Positions 1-10,189 are shown, numbered from the stretch's first letter. The stretch is DNA of 64,000 nt from Rheinheimera hassiensis (GCF_022436675.1 NZ_JAKUJZ010000002.1:374655-438654), one strand, 5' to 3'. Translations and numbers: made by a program. The notes: a model not told the origin generated them from the letters alone.

Positions 1-506
1 AACTGGGATTTTGCATCCGGGCGCAGCCATGGCAGGGTGCCGTCTTTACGCACTTGCGCCTGGCGCTGCACCAAACGGTGTGAATAGGTAATAGGAGCTG
101 GCATTAACACGTCAGTTTCATTACTGGCGTAACCAAACATTAAACCCTGATCGCCTGCGCCTTGCTCTTTTGGATCAGCTCGGTCTACACCCTGGTTAAT
201 ATCAGGTGATTGTTTACCAATGGCATTTAATACTGCGCATGAATCGGCGTCAAAACCCATATCTGAGTGTACGTAACCAATTTCGCGCACGGTTTTACGG
301 GTAATTTCTTCAATATCAACCCAGGCAGTAGTGGTGATTTCACCACCTACCAGCACCATACCGGTTTTGACGAAGGTTTCGCAGGCTACACGGGCTTTAG
401 GATCTTGTTCCAGGATAGCATCCAGTACGGCGTCAGAAATCTGATCAGCAATTTTATCCGGATGTCCTTCAGATACTGACTCAGAAGTAAAAATGTGTTG
501 TGCCAT
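1..506 (-). CDS. metK: S-adenosylmethionine synthase (N-terminal part, cut by window edge)
   Basis: Makes S-adenosylmethionine from methionine and ATP in the cytosol. The reverse strand from the ATG at 504-506 reads [20 protein letters not shown], the canonical MetK N-terminus with the ATP-binding SEGHPDK motif. It continues through [22 protein letters not shown], the central-domain GAGDQG signature. Only about 168 residues of a family normally near 380 are present because the gene runs off the window start. It diverges from tkt. Identification is secure; the C-terminal part cannot be judged. Confidence 0.97.
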   Translation of the reverse strand, partial: MAQHIFTSESVSEGHPDKIADQISDAVLDAILEQDPKARVACETFVKTGMVLVGGEITTTAWVDIEEITRKTVREIGYVHSDMGFDADSCAVLNAIGKQSPDINQGVDRADPKEQGAGDQGLMFGYASNETDVLMPAPITYSHRLVQRQAQVRKDGTLPWLRPDAKSQ

Positions 507-589
507 TGGTTGTATTCCAAAAATAAGGTTAATGCAGTTAAGTTCGATCTGTCTAAAAATGCCATGACGAACCCAAAAAATAGGCGGCT

Positions 590-642
590 ATTCTAGAGAA
601 AGTACGTTGTCTTTGCCAGAAAAATCTGCCACCCAGACGTCT
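590..642 (-). promoter_or_regulatory. Candidate metK promoter with a MetJ-like met box
   Basis: The sequence contains AGACGTCT at 635-642, an exact copy of the 8-bp met-box consensus bound by the methionine repressor MetJ. Downstream on the minus strand are CTGGCA (614-619) and TAGAAT (590-595), spaced 18 bp, a plausible -35/-10 pair. The 8-mers flanking the met box match poorly, although MetJ normally binds at least two tandem boxes, so the call is tentative. The rest of the 507-837 divergent intergenic region shows nothing I can name apart from the tkt ribosome binding site. Confidence 0.4.
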
Positions 643-837
643 TTAATGCTATTTTACCTTGCCTATTACGTTAGTAAAGCAAGTTAGATCTGAGCGGCTG
701 AAAATTGTTTCTGTCAGTGGATTTAAATTTGCCATCCAGCGGGGGCTCTGTGAAAATAGTGCTACTTTGAGCCTTAACATTTCAGCTTAACAACAATCTG
801 CTTCGTTACAAGAAGCCGCGCAATGTCAGGAGTGAAC

Positions 838-2835
838 ATGCCATCTCGTAAACAACTCGCCAATGCGATCCGTGCGCTAAGCATGGATGCGGTGCAAAAA
901 GCTAAATCAGGACACCCGGGTGCCCCTATGGGTATGGCCGACATTGCCGAAGTGTTATGGCGTGATTTTCTCCGGCATAATCCGCAGGATCCAAAGTGGC
1001 CTAACCGCGACCGTTTCATCTTATCCAACGGTCATGGCTCAATGCTGTTGTATTCTTTGTTACATTTAAGCGGTTATGACTTAAGTATTGAAGACTTAAA
1101 ACAATTCCGTCAATTACACTCCAGAACGCCTGGCCACCCGGAATACGGTTATGCGCCAGGGGTAGAAACCACTACGGGCCCGCTGGGGCAGGGCATTACC
1201 AATGCAGTAGGTATGGCGATTGCTGAAAAAGCTCTGGCGGCGCAGTTTAACCAGCCGGGTTATGACATAGTTGATCATCACACTTACACCTTTTTAGGTG
1301 ACGGCTGCTTGATGGAAGGTATCTCACACGAAGCCTGTTCTTTAGCTGGCACTTTAGGTTTAGGCAAGCTGATTGCTTTTTGGGACGACAATGGTATTTC
1401 TATTGACGGCCATGTTGAAGGCTGGTTCACCGATAACACTCCGGCCCGGTTTGAAGCCTACGGCTGGCATGTCATCAGTAATGTGGATGGGCACGATGCG
1501 GCAGCTGTAGAAGCGGCCATTAAACAGGCAAAAGCCGAAACCGGCAAACCTACCCTGATTTGTTGCCGTACCGTTATAGGCTATGGCGCGCCGAATAAAG
1601 GCGGCAGCCATGATAGCCACGGTGCGCCGTTGGGTGATACTGAAATTGCCGCTGCACGCGATTTCCTGCAATGGCCACATGCGCCGTTCGATATTCCTGC
1701 TGATATTTATGCTGATTGGGATACTAAAGCCAAAGGCAGCGCACAGCAGCAAGATTGGCAGCAGCTGTTTGCCCGTTACAGCGCAGCATTTCCTGAGCAA
1801 GCGGCTGAATTCAGCCGCCGTGTAGCAGGGGATTTGCCATCAGACTGGTCAGAAAAGTCTCAGGCGTATATTAACCAACTGCAAGCTAACCCGGCCAATA
1901 TAGCCAGCCGTAAAGCGTCACAAAATGCATTAAATGCTTTTGGCCCTATATTGCCAGAGTTTATGGGCGGTTCGGCGGATTTAGCTGGCTCCAACCTGAC
2001 TATCTGGTCTGGCTCTAAGCCACTTACCAACACAGATGCCAGCGGTAACTACATTTATTATGGTGTGCGTGAATTCGGTATGTCGGCCATTATGAATGGT
2101 ATTGCACTGCATGGCGGCTTTGTACCTTACGGTGCGACCTTCCTGATGTTTATGGAATATGCCCGTAATGCGGTGCGTATGGCAGCGCTGATGAAGCAGC
2201 GGGTGATCTTCGTTTACACCCACGATTCTATCGGTTTAGGTGAAGATGGCCCAACGCACCAGCCGGTAGAGCAATTAGCTGCACTGCGCGCTACACCAAA
2301 TTTAATGAACTGGCGTCCGTGCGATCAGGTCGAGTCTGCCGTAGCCTGGAAAGCGGCGATTGAGCGCACTGATGGCCCGAGTACCTTAATTTTTACCCGG
2401 CAAAATCTGGCACAGCAGCAGCGCAATACGCAGCAACTGGCCGATGTAAAACGTGGTGGTTATATCCTGCGTGACTGCAACGGTACGCCAGAATTAATTA
2501 TTATTGCCACCGGCTCTGAAGTTGAACTGGCGATGCAAGCCGCAGCTAAGCTGACCGAGCAGGGTAAAGCGGTTCGGGTAGTATCTATGCCATCAACCGA
2601 TGTGTTTGAGCAACAGGATGCCGCTTACCGCGAAGCGGTATTACCCGGCTCAGTAAGCAAACGGATTGCCGTAGAAGCGGGTATTACCGATTGTTGGTAT
2701 AAATATGTTGGCTTAACCGGCAAAATTATCGGCATGACCAGCTTTGGCGAGTCGGCACCGGCAGAGCAGCTATTTGAGTACTTTGGTATCACCACCGCAA
2801 AAGTACTCGAAGCGGCAGAGCAGCTACTGGCGTAA
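838..2835 (+). CDS. tkt: Transketolase
   Basis: Thiamine-diphosphate enzyme of the non-oxidative pentose phosphate pathway that transfers two-carbon ketol units between sugar phosphates. The protein is 665 residues, close to E. coli TktA (663). It has SGHPGAPMG near residue 25, the ThDP-binding GDG followed by LMEGISHE near 155, [10 protein letters not shown] near 185, and a C-terminal transketolase domain ending in [19 protein letters not shown] chose the ATG at 838 because AGGAG at 828-832 sits 5 bp upstream and [14 protein letters not shown] matches the family N-terminus; the ATG at 823 overlaps that ribosome binding site. It leads the tkt-epd-pgk-fba group, with a hairpin separating it from epd. 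Confidence 0.97.
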   Translation: MPSRKQLANAIRALSMDAVQKAKSGHPGAPMGMADIAEVLWRDFLRHNPQDPKWPNRDRFILSNGHGSMLLYSLLHLSGYDLSIEDLKQFRQLHSRTPGHPEYGYAPGVETTTGPLGQGITNAVGMAIAEKALAAQFNQPGYDIVDHHTYTFLGDGCLMEGISHEACSLAGTLGLGKLIAFWDDNGISIDGHVEGWFTDNTPARFEAYGWHVISNVDGHDAAAVEAAIKQAKAETGKPTLICCRTVIGYGAPNKGGSHDSHGAPLGDTEIAAARDFLQWPHAPFDIPADIYADWDTKAKGSAQQQDWQQLFARYSAAFPEQAAEFSRRVAGDLPSDWSEKSQAYINQLQANPANIASRKASQNALNAFGPILPEFMGGSADLAGSNLTIWSGSKPLTNTDASGNYIYYGVREFGMSAIMNGIALHGGFVPYGATFLMFMEYARNAVRMAALMKQRVIFVYTHDSIGLGEDGPTHQPVEQLAALRATPNLMNWRPCDQVESAVAWKAAIERTDGPSTLIFTRQNLAQQQRNTQQLADVKRGGYILRDCNGTPELIIIATGSEVELAMQAAAKLTEQGKAVRVVSMPSTDVFEQQDAAYREAVLPGSVSKRIAVEAGITDCWYKYVGLTGKIIGMTSFGESAPAEQLFEYFGITTAKVLEAAEQLLA

Positions 2836-2845
2836 TAGTTAATAT

Positions 2846-2873
2846 AATGGGACCAGGTTTGGTCCCATTTTCT
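2846..2873 (+). terminator. Rho-independent terminator after tkt
   Basis: A 10-bp stem (2846-2855 with 2860-2869) closes a GGTT loop and is followed by a short T-rich run. It lies between the tkt stop and the epd start, so tkt is probably terminated or attenuated before epd. Confidence 0.75.
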
Positions 2874-2906
2874 TATGTCTTTTTCTATGTCATGTAGCGT
2901 GGTGTT

Positions 2907-3923
2907 ATGGCAATCAGACTGGCAATAAACGGCTTTGGCCGTATCGGGCGTAATATTTTGCGCGCTATTTATGAAAATGGCTGGCAGCATGAACTTAATG
3001 TTGTCGCTATTAATGAGTTGGCCGATGCTAAAGGGGTCGCACATTTACTAAAGTATGATACCTCACATGGACGCTTTGGTTTCAGCGTCAGTTCATATCA
3101 GGGTGGTATTAACGTTGATGGTAAAGATATAGCGTTATTTGCAGAAGCCGATCCGCTGGCACTGCCCTGGAATGAGCTTGAAGTAGATGTGGTTTTAGAA
3201 TGTACCGGGGTATTTCACAGCCGCGAGCATGCAAACTGGCATTTAGCTGCAGGCGCCAAAAAGGTGTTGTTTTCACACCCGGCAGATACCGATATTGACG
3301 CGACCATTATCTATGGTATTAACCAGAGCAGCTTAACGGCGGATATGACAGTGGTGTCGGCAGGGTCTTGTACCACTAACTGCATAGTGCCGGTTATTCA
3401 GGTGCTGGATCAGCATTTTGGCGTAGAAAGTGGCACTATTACTACTATCCACGCTTCAATGAATGATCAGCAGGTAATAGATGCTTACCATCCGGATTTG
3501 CGCCGTACCCGCGCGGCCAGCCAGTCGATAATACCGGTAGACACTAAGCTGGCACTGGGTATTGAGCGCATATTGCCGCAATTTGCCGGCCGTTTTGAGG
3601 CGATTGCAGTGCGGGTGCCAACAGTAAATGTGACGGCGATGGATTTAAGTGTGACACTGCATCAGGATGTCAGTATCAGCGCGGTGAATCAGGCGCTGCA
3701 GCAAGCCCGTTTGGGTGAGCTGGCCGGTATTCTGGATTATACCGAGGAGCCTTTGGTGTCAGTGGATTTCAACCACGATGCGCATTCATGCATTGTCGAT
3801 GGCTCACAAACCCGTGTCAGCCACAAACGGCTGGTAAAATGCCTGGTGTGGTGTGACAACGAATGGGGTTTTGCCAATCGTATGCTTGATACGACGCGAG
3901 CCATGATGCAACCGACTTTATAA
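2907..3923 (+). CDS. epd: Erythrose-4-phosphate dehydrogenase
   Basis: NAD-dependent oxidation of erythrose 4-phosphate to 4-phosphoerythronate, the first step of the DXP-dependent pyridoxal-phosphate route. The protein is a GAPDH-fold enzyme of 338 residues with the Rossmann motif INGFGRIGR at the N-terminus and the catalytic SCTTNC (Cys155). The insertion and end sequence ([18 protein letters not shown]) are of the Epd type rather than glycolytic GAPDH. It is followed 13 bp later by pgk, as in the classical epd-pgk-fba arrangement. A true GapA cannot be fully excluded by eye, but the gene order supports Epd. Confidence 0.92.
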   Translation: MAIRLAINGFGRIGRNILRAIYENGWQHELNVVAINELADAKGVAHLLKYDTSHGRFGFSVSSYQGGINVDGKDIALFAEADPLALPWNELEVDVVLECTGVFHSREHANWHLAAGAKKVLFSHPADTDIDATIIYGINQSSLTADMTVVSAGSCTTNCIVPVIQVLDQHFGVESGTITTIHASMNDQQVIDAYHPDLRRTRAASQSIIPVDTKLALGIERILPQFAGRFEAIAVRVPTVNVTAMDLSVTLHQDVSISAVNQALQQARLGELAGILDYTEEPLVSVDFNHDAHSCIVDGSQTRVSHKRLVKCLVWCDNEWGFANRMLDTTRAMMQPTL

Positions 3924-3936
3924 TAAGGAGCTTGAA

Positions 3937-5118
3937 ATGTCTGTTATTCGCATGAGCGATTTGGATCTTAACGGCAAACGCGTGCTGATCCGCGAAGATT
4001 TAAACGTACCGGTTAAAAATGGCAAAGTAACCTCGGATGCCCGTTTAAAAGCGGCAATACCTACCATTGAACTGGCACTGAGCAAAGGTGCTAAAGTGAT
4101 GGTGATGTCGCATCTGGGCCGGCCAGAGGAGGGCGTGTATGACGCTGAATCATCGTTGCAACCGGTGGTCGATTATCTGACTGAGGCTTTAGCAGCTCCG
4201 GTGCGTTTAGCTGCCAATTATCTGGATGGTATCGACATCAATGCAGGTGAAGTAGTGGTGTTTGAAAACGTGCGTTTTAACAAAGGCGAAGGCAAAAACG
4301 ATGATGCTTTAGCGCAAAAGCTGGCTGCACTGTGCGATGTGTTTGTCATGGATGCCTTTGGTACTGCCCACCGCGCTCAGGCCTCTACCCACGGTGTAGC
4401 CAAGTTTGCCCCGGTCGCTTGTGCTGGCCCCTTGTTAGTGGCGGAGCTGGATGCTTTAGCGGCAGCACTGAAGAACCCGAAACGGCCGTTAGTTGCTATT
4501 GTAGGCGGCTCTAAAGTGTCAACCAAACTGACAGTACTTGAGTCATTGTCGGGTATTGTCGATCAGTTAATCGTTGGCGGTGGTATTGCCAATACTTTTA
4601 TTGCTGCTAATGGCAATAATGTGGGTAAATCCTTGTATGAGGCTGATTTAATCCCTGAAGCACAGCGCTTAATGGCACAAGCCAGAGCCCGGGGCGGTAA
4701 TATTCCGGTACCAACCGATGTTGTCGTGGGGCAGGCATTCAGTGAAACCGCCGTTGCCACATTAAAACAGGTAGCTGCGGTAGACGATGCCGATATGATT
4801 TTTGATATCGGCCCGGATACAACAGCACAACTGGTTAAGATCTTAAAATCAGCCGGTACTATCGTTTGGAACGGCCCGGTGGGTGTGTTTGAATTCGATC
4901 AGTTTGCTGCCGGTACTAAAGATCTGGCGCAGGCAATTGCAGACAGTGATGCTTTCTCAATTGCTGGTGGTGGCGATACACTGGCAGCAATAGATAAATA
5001 TAATATTGCAGACAAGATTTCATATATATCGACAGGTGGCGGGGCCTTTCTGGAGTTTTTAGAAGGCAAAACCCTGCCAGCAGTAGCTATACTGGAACAA
5101 CGCGCAACCACAAAATAA
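3937..5118 (+). CDS. pgk: Phosphoglycerate kinase
   Basis: Glycolytic and gluconeogenic transfer of phosphate between 1,3-bisphosphoglycerate and ADP. The protein is 393 residues, with the substrate-binding N-terminal signature [16 protein letters not shown], the HLGRP motif near residue 65, [10 protein letters not shown] near 110, and the nucleotide-binding C-terminal [11 protein letters not shown] and [19 protein letters not shown] precedes the ATG. It sits between epd and fba with 13- and 49-bp gaps and is likely co-transcribed with them. Confidence 0.97.
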   Translation: MSVIRMSDLDLNGKRVLIREDLNVPVKNGKVTSDARLKAAIPTIELALSKGAKVMVMSHLGRPEEGVYDAESSLQPVVDYLTEALAAPVRLAANYLDGIDINAGEVVVFENVRFNKGEGKNDDALAQKLAALCDVFVMDAFGTAHRAQASTHGVAKFAPVACAGPLLVAELDALAAALKNPKRPLVAIVGGSKVSTKLTVLESLSGIVDQLIVGGGIANTFIAANGNNVGKSLYEADLIPEAQRLMAQARARGGNIPVPTDVVVGQAFSETAVATLKQVAAVDDADMIFDIGPDTTAQLVKILKSAGTIVWNGPVGVFEFDQFAAGTKDLAQAIADSDAFSIAGGGDTLAAIDKYNIADKISYISTGGGAFLEFLEGKTLPAVAILEQRATTK

Positions 5119-5167
5119 TAAAAATGTCATACTAAAACTGTACCCTAAAAGATTAAGAGAGGATTTC

Positions 5168-6232
5168 ATGGCCCTTATTTCCCTACGTCAAATGCTGGAT
5201 CACGCCGCTGAGTTTAGTTACGGCATACCCGCTTTTAACGTAAACAACCTTGAGCAAATGCGCGCTATTATGCTGGCTGCGGATAAAACCGACAGCCCGG
5301 TTATTGTGCAAGCTTCAGCCGGGGCCCGCAAATATGCCGGTGCACCGTTTTTGCGCCACCTTATTCTTGCTGCAGTAGAAGAGTTTCCGCATATTCCGGT
5401 AGTTATGCACCAGGATCATGGTACTTCACTGGGTGTTTGCCAACGCTCCATTCAATTGGGTTTTTCTTCTGTAATGATGGATGGCTCCTTAGGTGAAGAC
5501 GGTAAAACACCAATGGATTATGCTTACAATGCCAATGTAACGCGCAAAGTTGTAGAAATAGCGCATGCTTGTGGTGTGTCTGTAGAGGGCGAGTTAGGTT
5601 GTTTAGGCTCGCTGGAAACCGGCGCTGCCGGTGAAGAAGATGGCATAGGTGCAGATTGCATACTAAGCCATGATCAAATGCTGACTGATCCGGAAGAAGC
5701 AGCACAGTTTGTGCGGGAGACCCAGGTTGATGCCTTGGCAATAGCTTGTGGCACGTCCCATGGTGCTTATAAGTTCAGCCGGCCACCGACAGGTGATATC
5801 CTGGCGATAGACCGGATTAAAGCGATCCACGAACGTATTCCGGATACGCATCTGGTGATGCATGGTTCGTCTTCAGTACCGCAGGAATGGTTGCAAATTA
5901 TTAACGAAAATGGCGGTAAAATTCCGGAGACTTATGGCGTGCCGGTTGAGCAAATTCAGCAAGGCATTAAATACGGAGTGCGTAAGGTCAATATTGATAC
6001 CGACTTACGGCTTGCCTCTACCGGCGCTATCCGTCGCTATATGACGCAGCACCCGGCAGAATTTGACCCGCGTAAATATTTACAGGCATCGGTAAAAGCG
6101 ATGACAGAAATTTGTATTGCCCGGTATGAAGCGTTTAACGCTGCAGGCCATGGCAGTAAAATCAAAGCTATATCACTGGACGATATGGTGGCTTTATATG
6201 TGTCAGGGAAACTGACGCCGAACATAAAATAA
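5168..6232 (+). CDS. fba: Class II fructose-bisphosphate aldolase, CbbA (Calvin-cycle) subtype
   Basis: Zinc-dependent reversible cleavage of fructose 1,6-bisphosphate. The protein is 354 residues. [28 protein letters not shown], the metal-ligand VMHQDHGTS segment, [13 protein letters not shown], the GTSHGAYKF loop and HGSSSVP are those of the class IIB/CbbA subfamily. They differ from E. coli FbaA (class IIA). AGAGAGG lies upstream of the ATG. It is the last gene of the epd-pgk-fba set, followed by a hairpin with a T-run. CbbA-type aldolases are common in non-autotrophic gammaproteobacteria, so no carbon fixation is implied. Confidence 0.95.
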   Translation: MALISLRQMLDHAAEFSYGIPAFNVNNLEQMRAIMLAADKTDSPVIVQASAGARKYAGAPFLRHLILAAVEEFPHIPVVMHQDHGTSLGVCQRSIQLGFSSVMMDGSLGEDGKTPMDYAYNANVTRKVVEIAHACGVSVEGELGCLGSLETGAAGEEDGIGADCILSHDQMLTDPEEAAQFVRETQVDALAIACGTSHGAYKFSRPPTGDILAIDRIKAIHERIPDTHLVMHGSSSVPQEWLQIINENGGKIPETYGVPVEQIQQGIKYGVRKVNIDTDLRLASTGAIRRYMTQHPAEFDPRKYLQASVKAMTEICIARYEAFNAAGHGSKIKAISLDDMVALYVSGKLTPNIK

Positions 6233-6335
6233 GCTAAAAAATTAATGAACTATAGCAAATTGATTCTTATTTGTTTAATAGTGCATAAATTGGGTGCTAA
6301 GCCATATAAATAGCTGCATCAGAGCAGACATTCAG

Positions 6336-6366
6336 ACGCCTGTGTTGTATTGACAAGGGCGTTTTT
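6336..6366 (+). terminator. Terminator after fba
   Basis: ACGCC at 6336-6340 pairs with GGCGT at 6358-6362. Further pairing is interrupted by one mismatch, and five Ts follow. A weaker CCCTC/GAGGG hairpin follows at 6391-6405. It separates the carbon-metabolism genes from the TonB2-type operon. Confidence 0.6.
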
Positions 6367-6480
6367 ACCTGTAATGATGCTGATGGTTTACCCTCTAACC
6401 GAGGGCCTTTTCTGTCTGTAAGAACGGCAGGGTCCTTACAACTTCAGGTTACGTTAATCAGCAATAATTGGTTGGGAACT

Positions 6481-7251
6481 ATGTTTAACAATAAAATTCG
6501 CAAGAGTCTTGTTGCAACAGCTCTGGCCGGTACTTTCGCCCTTTCGGCGAGCGCACTGGCAACAGATTTAAAAGCTTTGCACCAGGAAGGTAGTCAGATC
6601 CAGCGCGCAGCAGTGCAGTCTCAAGAAAAAATTAACACTATATATGAGCAGTCTCAGGAATTGTTAGGTGAGTACCGTCAGGTAACTGATCAAACTGAGA
6701 ACCTGAAAGTTTATAACGACTTCTTAGCAACTCTGGTTACTGACCAGAAGCGTCAGATTGACTCTGTTCAGCGTCAGATTAATACTCTGGAAGATACCCG
6801 CAAAGGTACTGTTCCTTTGATGTTCCGCATGATTGATGCACTGGAAGAGTTTGTTAAAGCTGATATTCCTTTGCGAACTGAGCGTCGTATCGCCCGTGTA
6901 GAGAATTTACGCGAACTGATGGGCCGTTCAGATGTGCAATTATCTGAGCAATACCGTCAGATTCTGGAAGCTTACAGCATTGAAGTGGGCTACGGTTCAG
7001 AAGTGGCATCGTTCCAGGGCACACTGCCATTGAATGGTCAGGAAATTACTGTAGATTTCGTTCATGTTGGTCGCCTGTCATTAATGGCTTTGTCATTAGA
7101 TGGTAATGCCGGCTGGGTGTGGAACAAGCAAACATCAAGCTGGGATGAGCTGCCAGGTTCTTACCTGACATCAGTATCTCAGTTTATCAAGATGGCACGT
7201 CGTGAAGCCACGCTTGAGATGGATCGCGTACCACTTATCGCAGCGGAGTAA
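6481..7251 (+). CDS. DUF3450 periplasmic protein of a TonB2/TtpC cluster
   Basis: The protein has 256 residues. A Sec signal peptide covers residues 1-27 (cleavage after SALA), then a long charged, Gln-rich helical or coiled-coil region (about 30-110), then a compact C-terminal domain ending in MDRVPLIAAE. This is the DUF3450 family, whose genes stand directly upstream of ttpC-exbB2-exbD2-tonB2 in Vibrio and Shewanella. The ATG at 6481 gives a clean signal peptide; an in-frame TTG nine bases earlier is less likely. The ttpC start follows 6 bp after the stop. Its biochemical role is not established; a periplasmic scaffold or accessory of the energiser is an inference. Confidence 0.85.
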   Translation: MFNNKIRKSLVATALAGTFALSASALATDLKALHQEGSQIQRAAVQSQEKINTIYEQSQELLGEYRQVTDQTENLKVYNDFLATLVTDQKRQIDSVQRQINTLEDTRKGTVPLMFRMIDALEEFVKADIPLRTERRIARVENLRELMGRSDVQLSEQYRQILEAYSIEVGYGSEVASFQGTLPLNGQEITVDFVHVGRLSLMALSLDGNAGWVWNKQTSSWDELPGSYLTSVSQFIKMARREATLEMDRVPLIAAE

Positions 7252-7257
7252 GAACAC

Positions 7258-8625
7258 ATGAAACAAGCATTTAAGTCAATGTTAATTGCCGCAGCGGTAA
7301 CTCTGTCCGCTGGTATTGCATTTAACGCATCGGCCAATACTGAGAAGTTGGACCAATTACTAGAACAACTGAAGAAAGAACGTACTGTCGAAGGTCGTGT
7401 TAATCAGGAGCGTGAGCGTGCGTTTTTGGCAGAACGTGCCGACAAGCAGGCGTTACTGAATACTGCTAAAAGACAATTCACTGAAGAAGAAAACCGTGGT
7501 AAGCGTTTACAAAAAGAATACGCTGACAACGATATTCTGATCGGTCAGAAACAGCAGGAATTAGAAAGTGCGCTGGGTACAATGGGCGAGTTGTTTGGTG
7601 TTGTTCGCCAGTCAGCTAACCAGTCTATCGGTACTATCACTGGCTCAATCGTTAGTGCGCAGTACCCTGGTCGTGATGTCCCTCTGCGTGCAATAGCGTC
7701 AGCAACAGAGTTGCCTACGCTAGGCGAAATGGAAGACTTGTGGATGGCTTTACTGACCGAGATGACTGAGTCAGGTAAAGTTGCCAAGTTTGATGCTCAG
7801 GTAGTTAAGCTGGATGGTGGTGTAGAAACGAAGCGTGTAACACGTTTTGGTACTTTCCATCTGACCACTGATTCTGAATATCTGATCCTGAACAATGATA
7901 CTGATCAGGTGCAGCCATTAGGCCGTCAACCACAGTCTAAAATTCATGATTCAATTTCTGCATACCATAATGCCAACAGCGGTGAAATTACCGGCATTTA
8001 CTTAGATCCAACTAAAGGTAATAGCTTACTTCGCTTAAACCAGCAGCGTTCAACTTTGTTTGAATACTATCAGGCCGGTGAAGAAGTTGGTTACATCATT
8101 ACTGCAGTGTTCTTTATCGGTATGTTAATCGCTCTTGAGCGTATTATTGTTCTGAGTGTTGTTGGTGGCAAAATCCGCTCACAGCTGAAGAACCTGGCTA
8201 ACCCGTCTGATAACAACCCGCTGGGCCGTATTTTGCGTGTATACCACGAGAACAAATCAGCTGATGTTGAAAACCTTGAGTTAAAACTGGACGAAGCGAT
8301 TTTACGTGAAACACCAAAATTAGAGCGTGGTATTGGTTTAATTAAATTATTCTCAGCAGTTGCCCCGTTACTGGGTTTGTTAGGTACCGTTATCGGTATG
8401 ATTCTGACATTCCAGCAAATTACGTTATACGGAACAGGTGATCCGAAGCTAATGGCCGGTTCAATCTCTCTGGCGCTGGTAACAACTGCTCAGGGTCTGG
8501 TTGCAGCTATACCGTTATTATTCGTTCACTCTATTGTGGCGTCAAAAGCAAAATCTATTCTGCACATTTTAGATGAGCAGGCTGCTGGCATTATTGCTGC
8601 GCATGCGGAGAAGGAGAAAGCCTAA
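7258..8625 (+). CDS. ttpC: TtpC-type MotA/TolQ/ExbB proton-channel protein with periplasmic coiled-coil extension
   Basis: In vibrios TtpC is required for TonB2-dependent iron uptake alongside ExbB2 and ExbD2. The protein is 455 residues. It has a signal peptide (about 1-26), a periplasmic coiled coil (about 28-115), a globular periplasmic region, and a C-terminal MotA_TolQ_ExbB domain. That domain has a membrane helix near 278-300 (YIITAVFFIGMLIALERIIV) and the conserved helix pair with APLLGLLGTVIGMI near 365-385. It is much longer than ordinary ExbB (about 175-240). Its stop overlaps the exbB start (TAATG). Confidence 0.88.
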   Translation: MKQAFKSMLIAAAVTLSAGIAFNASANTEKLDQLLEQLKKERTVEGRVNQERERAFLAERADKQALLNTAKRQFTEEENRGKRLQKEYADNDILIGQKQQELESALGTMGELFGVVRQSANQSIGTITGSIVSAQYPGRDVPLRAIASATELPTLGEMEDLWMALLTEMTESGKVAKFDAQVVKLDGGVETKRVTRFGTFHLTTDSEYLILNNDTDQVQPLGRQPQSKIHDSISAYHNANSGEITGIYLDPTKGNSLLRLNQQRSTLFEYYQAGEEVGYIITAVFFIGMLIALERIIVLSVVGGKIRSQLKNLANPSDNNPLGRILRVYHENKSADVENLELKLDEAILRETPKLERGIGLIKLFSAVAPLLGLLGTVIGMILTFQQITLYGTGDPKLMAGSISLALVTTAQGLVAAIPLLFVHSIVASKAKSILHILDEQAAGIIAAHAEKEKA

Positions 8626-9152
8626 TGATACTCCAGCTAGTAGAGCTGTGGGAATCTGTTCAGGATTTTATCCATACTGGTGGCAACGTATTATACGTTG
8701 TCGCCCTGGTACTCTTCATCATGTGGGTATTGATGATAGAGCGGTTCTGGTTTCTTAAGGCTGAATATCCGAAGCTAAAAAAGGATATTATTGCCCGCTG
8801 GGATGCCAGAGCAGATACCACATCATGGTATGCGCATAAGATCCGTGATTGCTGGATTTCCGAGGCGTCAGATAAATTAGATCAGCGTATGCTGCTCATT
8901 AAAACCTTGGTTGCACTGTGTCCACTGGTTGGATTGTTGGGAACGGTTACCGGGATGATTGCTGTGTTCGATATTATGGCGACACAGGGAACTGGTAACC
9001 CAAGAACCATGGCAACAGGTATCTCTATGGCGACTATACCGACAATGTCGGGTCTGGTTGCGGCGATATCAGGTGTATTTTTCAGTGCGCGGTTAGACGT
9101 TCAGGTGAAGCGAGAAAAAGCAAGCCTGGCCGATAGCTTACCGCATCATTAA
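8625..9152 (+). CDS. exbB: ExbB biopolymer transport protein (TonB2 system)
   Basis: Inner-membrane proton-channel subunit that, with ExbD, powers TonB. The protein is 175 residues with a first helix near 20-42 (VLYVVALVLFIMWVLMIERF) and the conserved pair containing CPLVGLLGTVTGMIAVF and TIPTMSGLVAAISGVF. This is the short ExbB2 form. GGAGAAGGAG lies upstream and the start overlaps the ttpC stop, indicating translational coupling. It is the second MotA/TolQ/ExbB-family protein in the operon. Confidence 0.93.
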   Translation: MILQLVELWESVQDFIHTGGNVLYVVALVLFIMWVLMIERFWFLKAEYPKLKKDIIARWDARADTTSWYAHKIRDCWISEASDKLDQRMLLIKTLVALCPLVGLLGTVTGMIAVFDIMATQGTGNPRTMATGISMATIPTMSGLVAAISGVFFSARLDVQVKREKASLADSLPHH

Positions 9153-9164
9153 AGAGAGTTTTTT

Positions 9165-9569
9165 ATGGCCCGCAAACGTATTCGCGAAGCTGAAACGGCA
9201 GAGATCGATATTACGCCGATGATGGATATCGTTTTCATCATGTTGATCTTCTTTATCGTTACCACGTCTTTCGTAAAAGAGGCTGGTATTGATGTAAATA
9301 AACCTGAAGCTGCTCAGGCACAGAAGAAGCCAAGCGCAACTATCTTTATTGCTATCCGTGCAAACGGAGAGATATGGATGGATAAGCGTGTAGTTGATGT
9401 TGAGCGTGTTTCAGCAAACATTGAACGGCTAAGAGCAGAATCACCAACAGATACTATTATCGTACAGGCTGATGAAGAAGCTAAACACGGTGTAGTGATG
9501 GAAGTTATGGATCAGATTAAAGCTGCTGACCCATCGCTGGTGATTAGTATAGCCGGGGAGACTAAGTAA
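9165..9569 (+). CDS. exbD: ExbD biopolymer transport protein
   Basis: Membrane-anchored partner of ExbB. The protein is 134 residues with a short cytoplasmic N-terminus, a single membrane helix (about 21-37) beginning DIVFIMLIFFIVTTSF with the conserved proton-path Asp21, and a periplasmic ExbD domain. The preceding EIDITPMMDIVF is the family hallmark. It lies 12 bp after exbB and 2 bp before tonB, so co-expression is likely. Confidence 0.95.
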   Translation: MARKRIREAETAEIDITPMMDIVFIMLIFFIVTTSFVKEAGIDVNKPEAAQAQKKPSATIFIAIRANGEIWMDKRVVDVERVSANIERLRAESPTDTIIVQADEEAKHGVVMEVMDQIKAADPSLVISIAGETK

Positions 9570-9571
9570 TT

Positions 9572-10189
9572 ATGGTACGTTTCCTGACATCGTTAATAAT
9601 CGGTGGTGTGGTAACGTTTCTGTTGTTCTTAATGATGGCCACTTTACTTAAGTCTAGTGGCGATCGTAAAGCGGTTGAGCAAGAGCGTATTGTTATTGAA
9701 ATTAACACTACGCCGCCTGACTCAGAGACACAGACCCGGCGGCCACCACCACCACCACCACCGCCACCACCGGCTCAGCCGCCTAAAGCGCCTCAGCCAG
9801 AGCCAGATACCGCTAACGCTGCGGGTGCGATAGGTTTTAATATGCCTGGGCTTAACTTGGGTGCAGGTGCCGGTGCCTTAGGCGATCCATCCGGCATGAT
9901 GCGTGATGGTGATGCAACGCCTATCGTTCGTATTGAACCGCGCTATCCGGTACAAGCTGCTCGTGATGGTTTACAAGGCTGGGTTAAACTTCGTTTCAGC
10001 ATTATGGAAGACGGTAGTGTTGATGAAGTTGAAGTAATTGAAGCTGAGCCGCGCAGGGTGTTTGACCGCGAAGCTATCCGTGCACTGCGTCGCTGGAAAT
10101 ACAGTCCGAAAGTGGTTGACGGTAAGCCGTTAAAGCAAAGCGGCCAACAAGTTCAGCTGGACTTCACACTAGATATGGCAGGGGGTTAA
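9572..10189 (+). CDS. tonB: TonB energy transducer (TonB2 type)
   Basis: Couples the ExbB-ExbD proton motive force to outer-membrane receptors. The protein is 205 residues with an N-terminal membrane anchor (about 5-25) and a proline-rich periplasmic linker with ten consecutive prolines (58-67). The C-terminal TonB domain has IEPRYPVQAARDGLQGWVKL and the AIRALRRWKYSPKVVDGKP segment. The proline run is encoded largely by repeated CCA codons (about 9743-9772). It is short compared with E. coli TonB (239), as is usual for TonB2 proteins. The TPR gene starts 1 bp after its stop. Confidence 0.95.
   Translation: MVRFLTSLIIGGVVTFLLFLMMATLLKSSGDRKAVEQERIVIEINTTPPDSETQTRRPPPPPPPPPPAQPPKAPQPEPDTANAAGAIGFNMPGLNLGAGAGALGDPSGMMRDGDATPIVRIEPRYPVQAARDGLQGWVKLRFSIMEDGSVDEVEVIEAEPRRVFDREAIRALRRWKYSPKVVDGKPLKQSGQQVQLDFTLDMAGG

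Noticed and set aside
267-479. Open frame of 70 codons antisense to metK
   Set aside because: It lies wholly inside the metK coding region on the opposite strand, has no homology-like motifs and no ribosome binding site.
1360-1800. 146-codon open frame antisense to tkt
   Set aside because: Shadow of the highly conserved transketolase frame; its composition is that of reverse-complemented coding DNA.
3937-6232. Calvin-cycle operon
   Set aside because: The aldolase is of the CbbA subtype, but no RuBisCO or phosphoribulokinase gene is present, and epd-pgk-fba order is normal for heterotrophic gammaproteobacteria.
6256-6273. CAAAT-N8-ATTTG inverted repeat as a Fur box for the TonB2 operon
   Set aside because: It matches the Fur 7-1-7 consensus at only about 8 of 14 positions and lies upstream of a terminator-like hairpin. 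A Fur matrix scan would be needed to revive it.
6376-6389. 14-base word GATGCTGATGGTTT repeated at 56167-56180
   Set aside because: Several identical 14-mers are expected by chance in 64 kb, and the flanks do not match.
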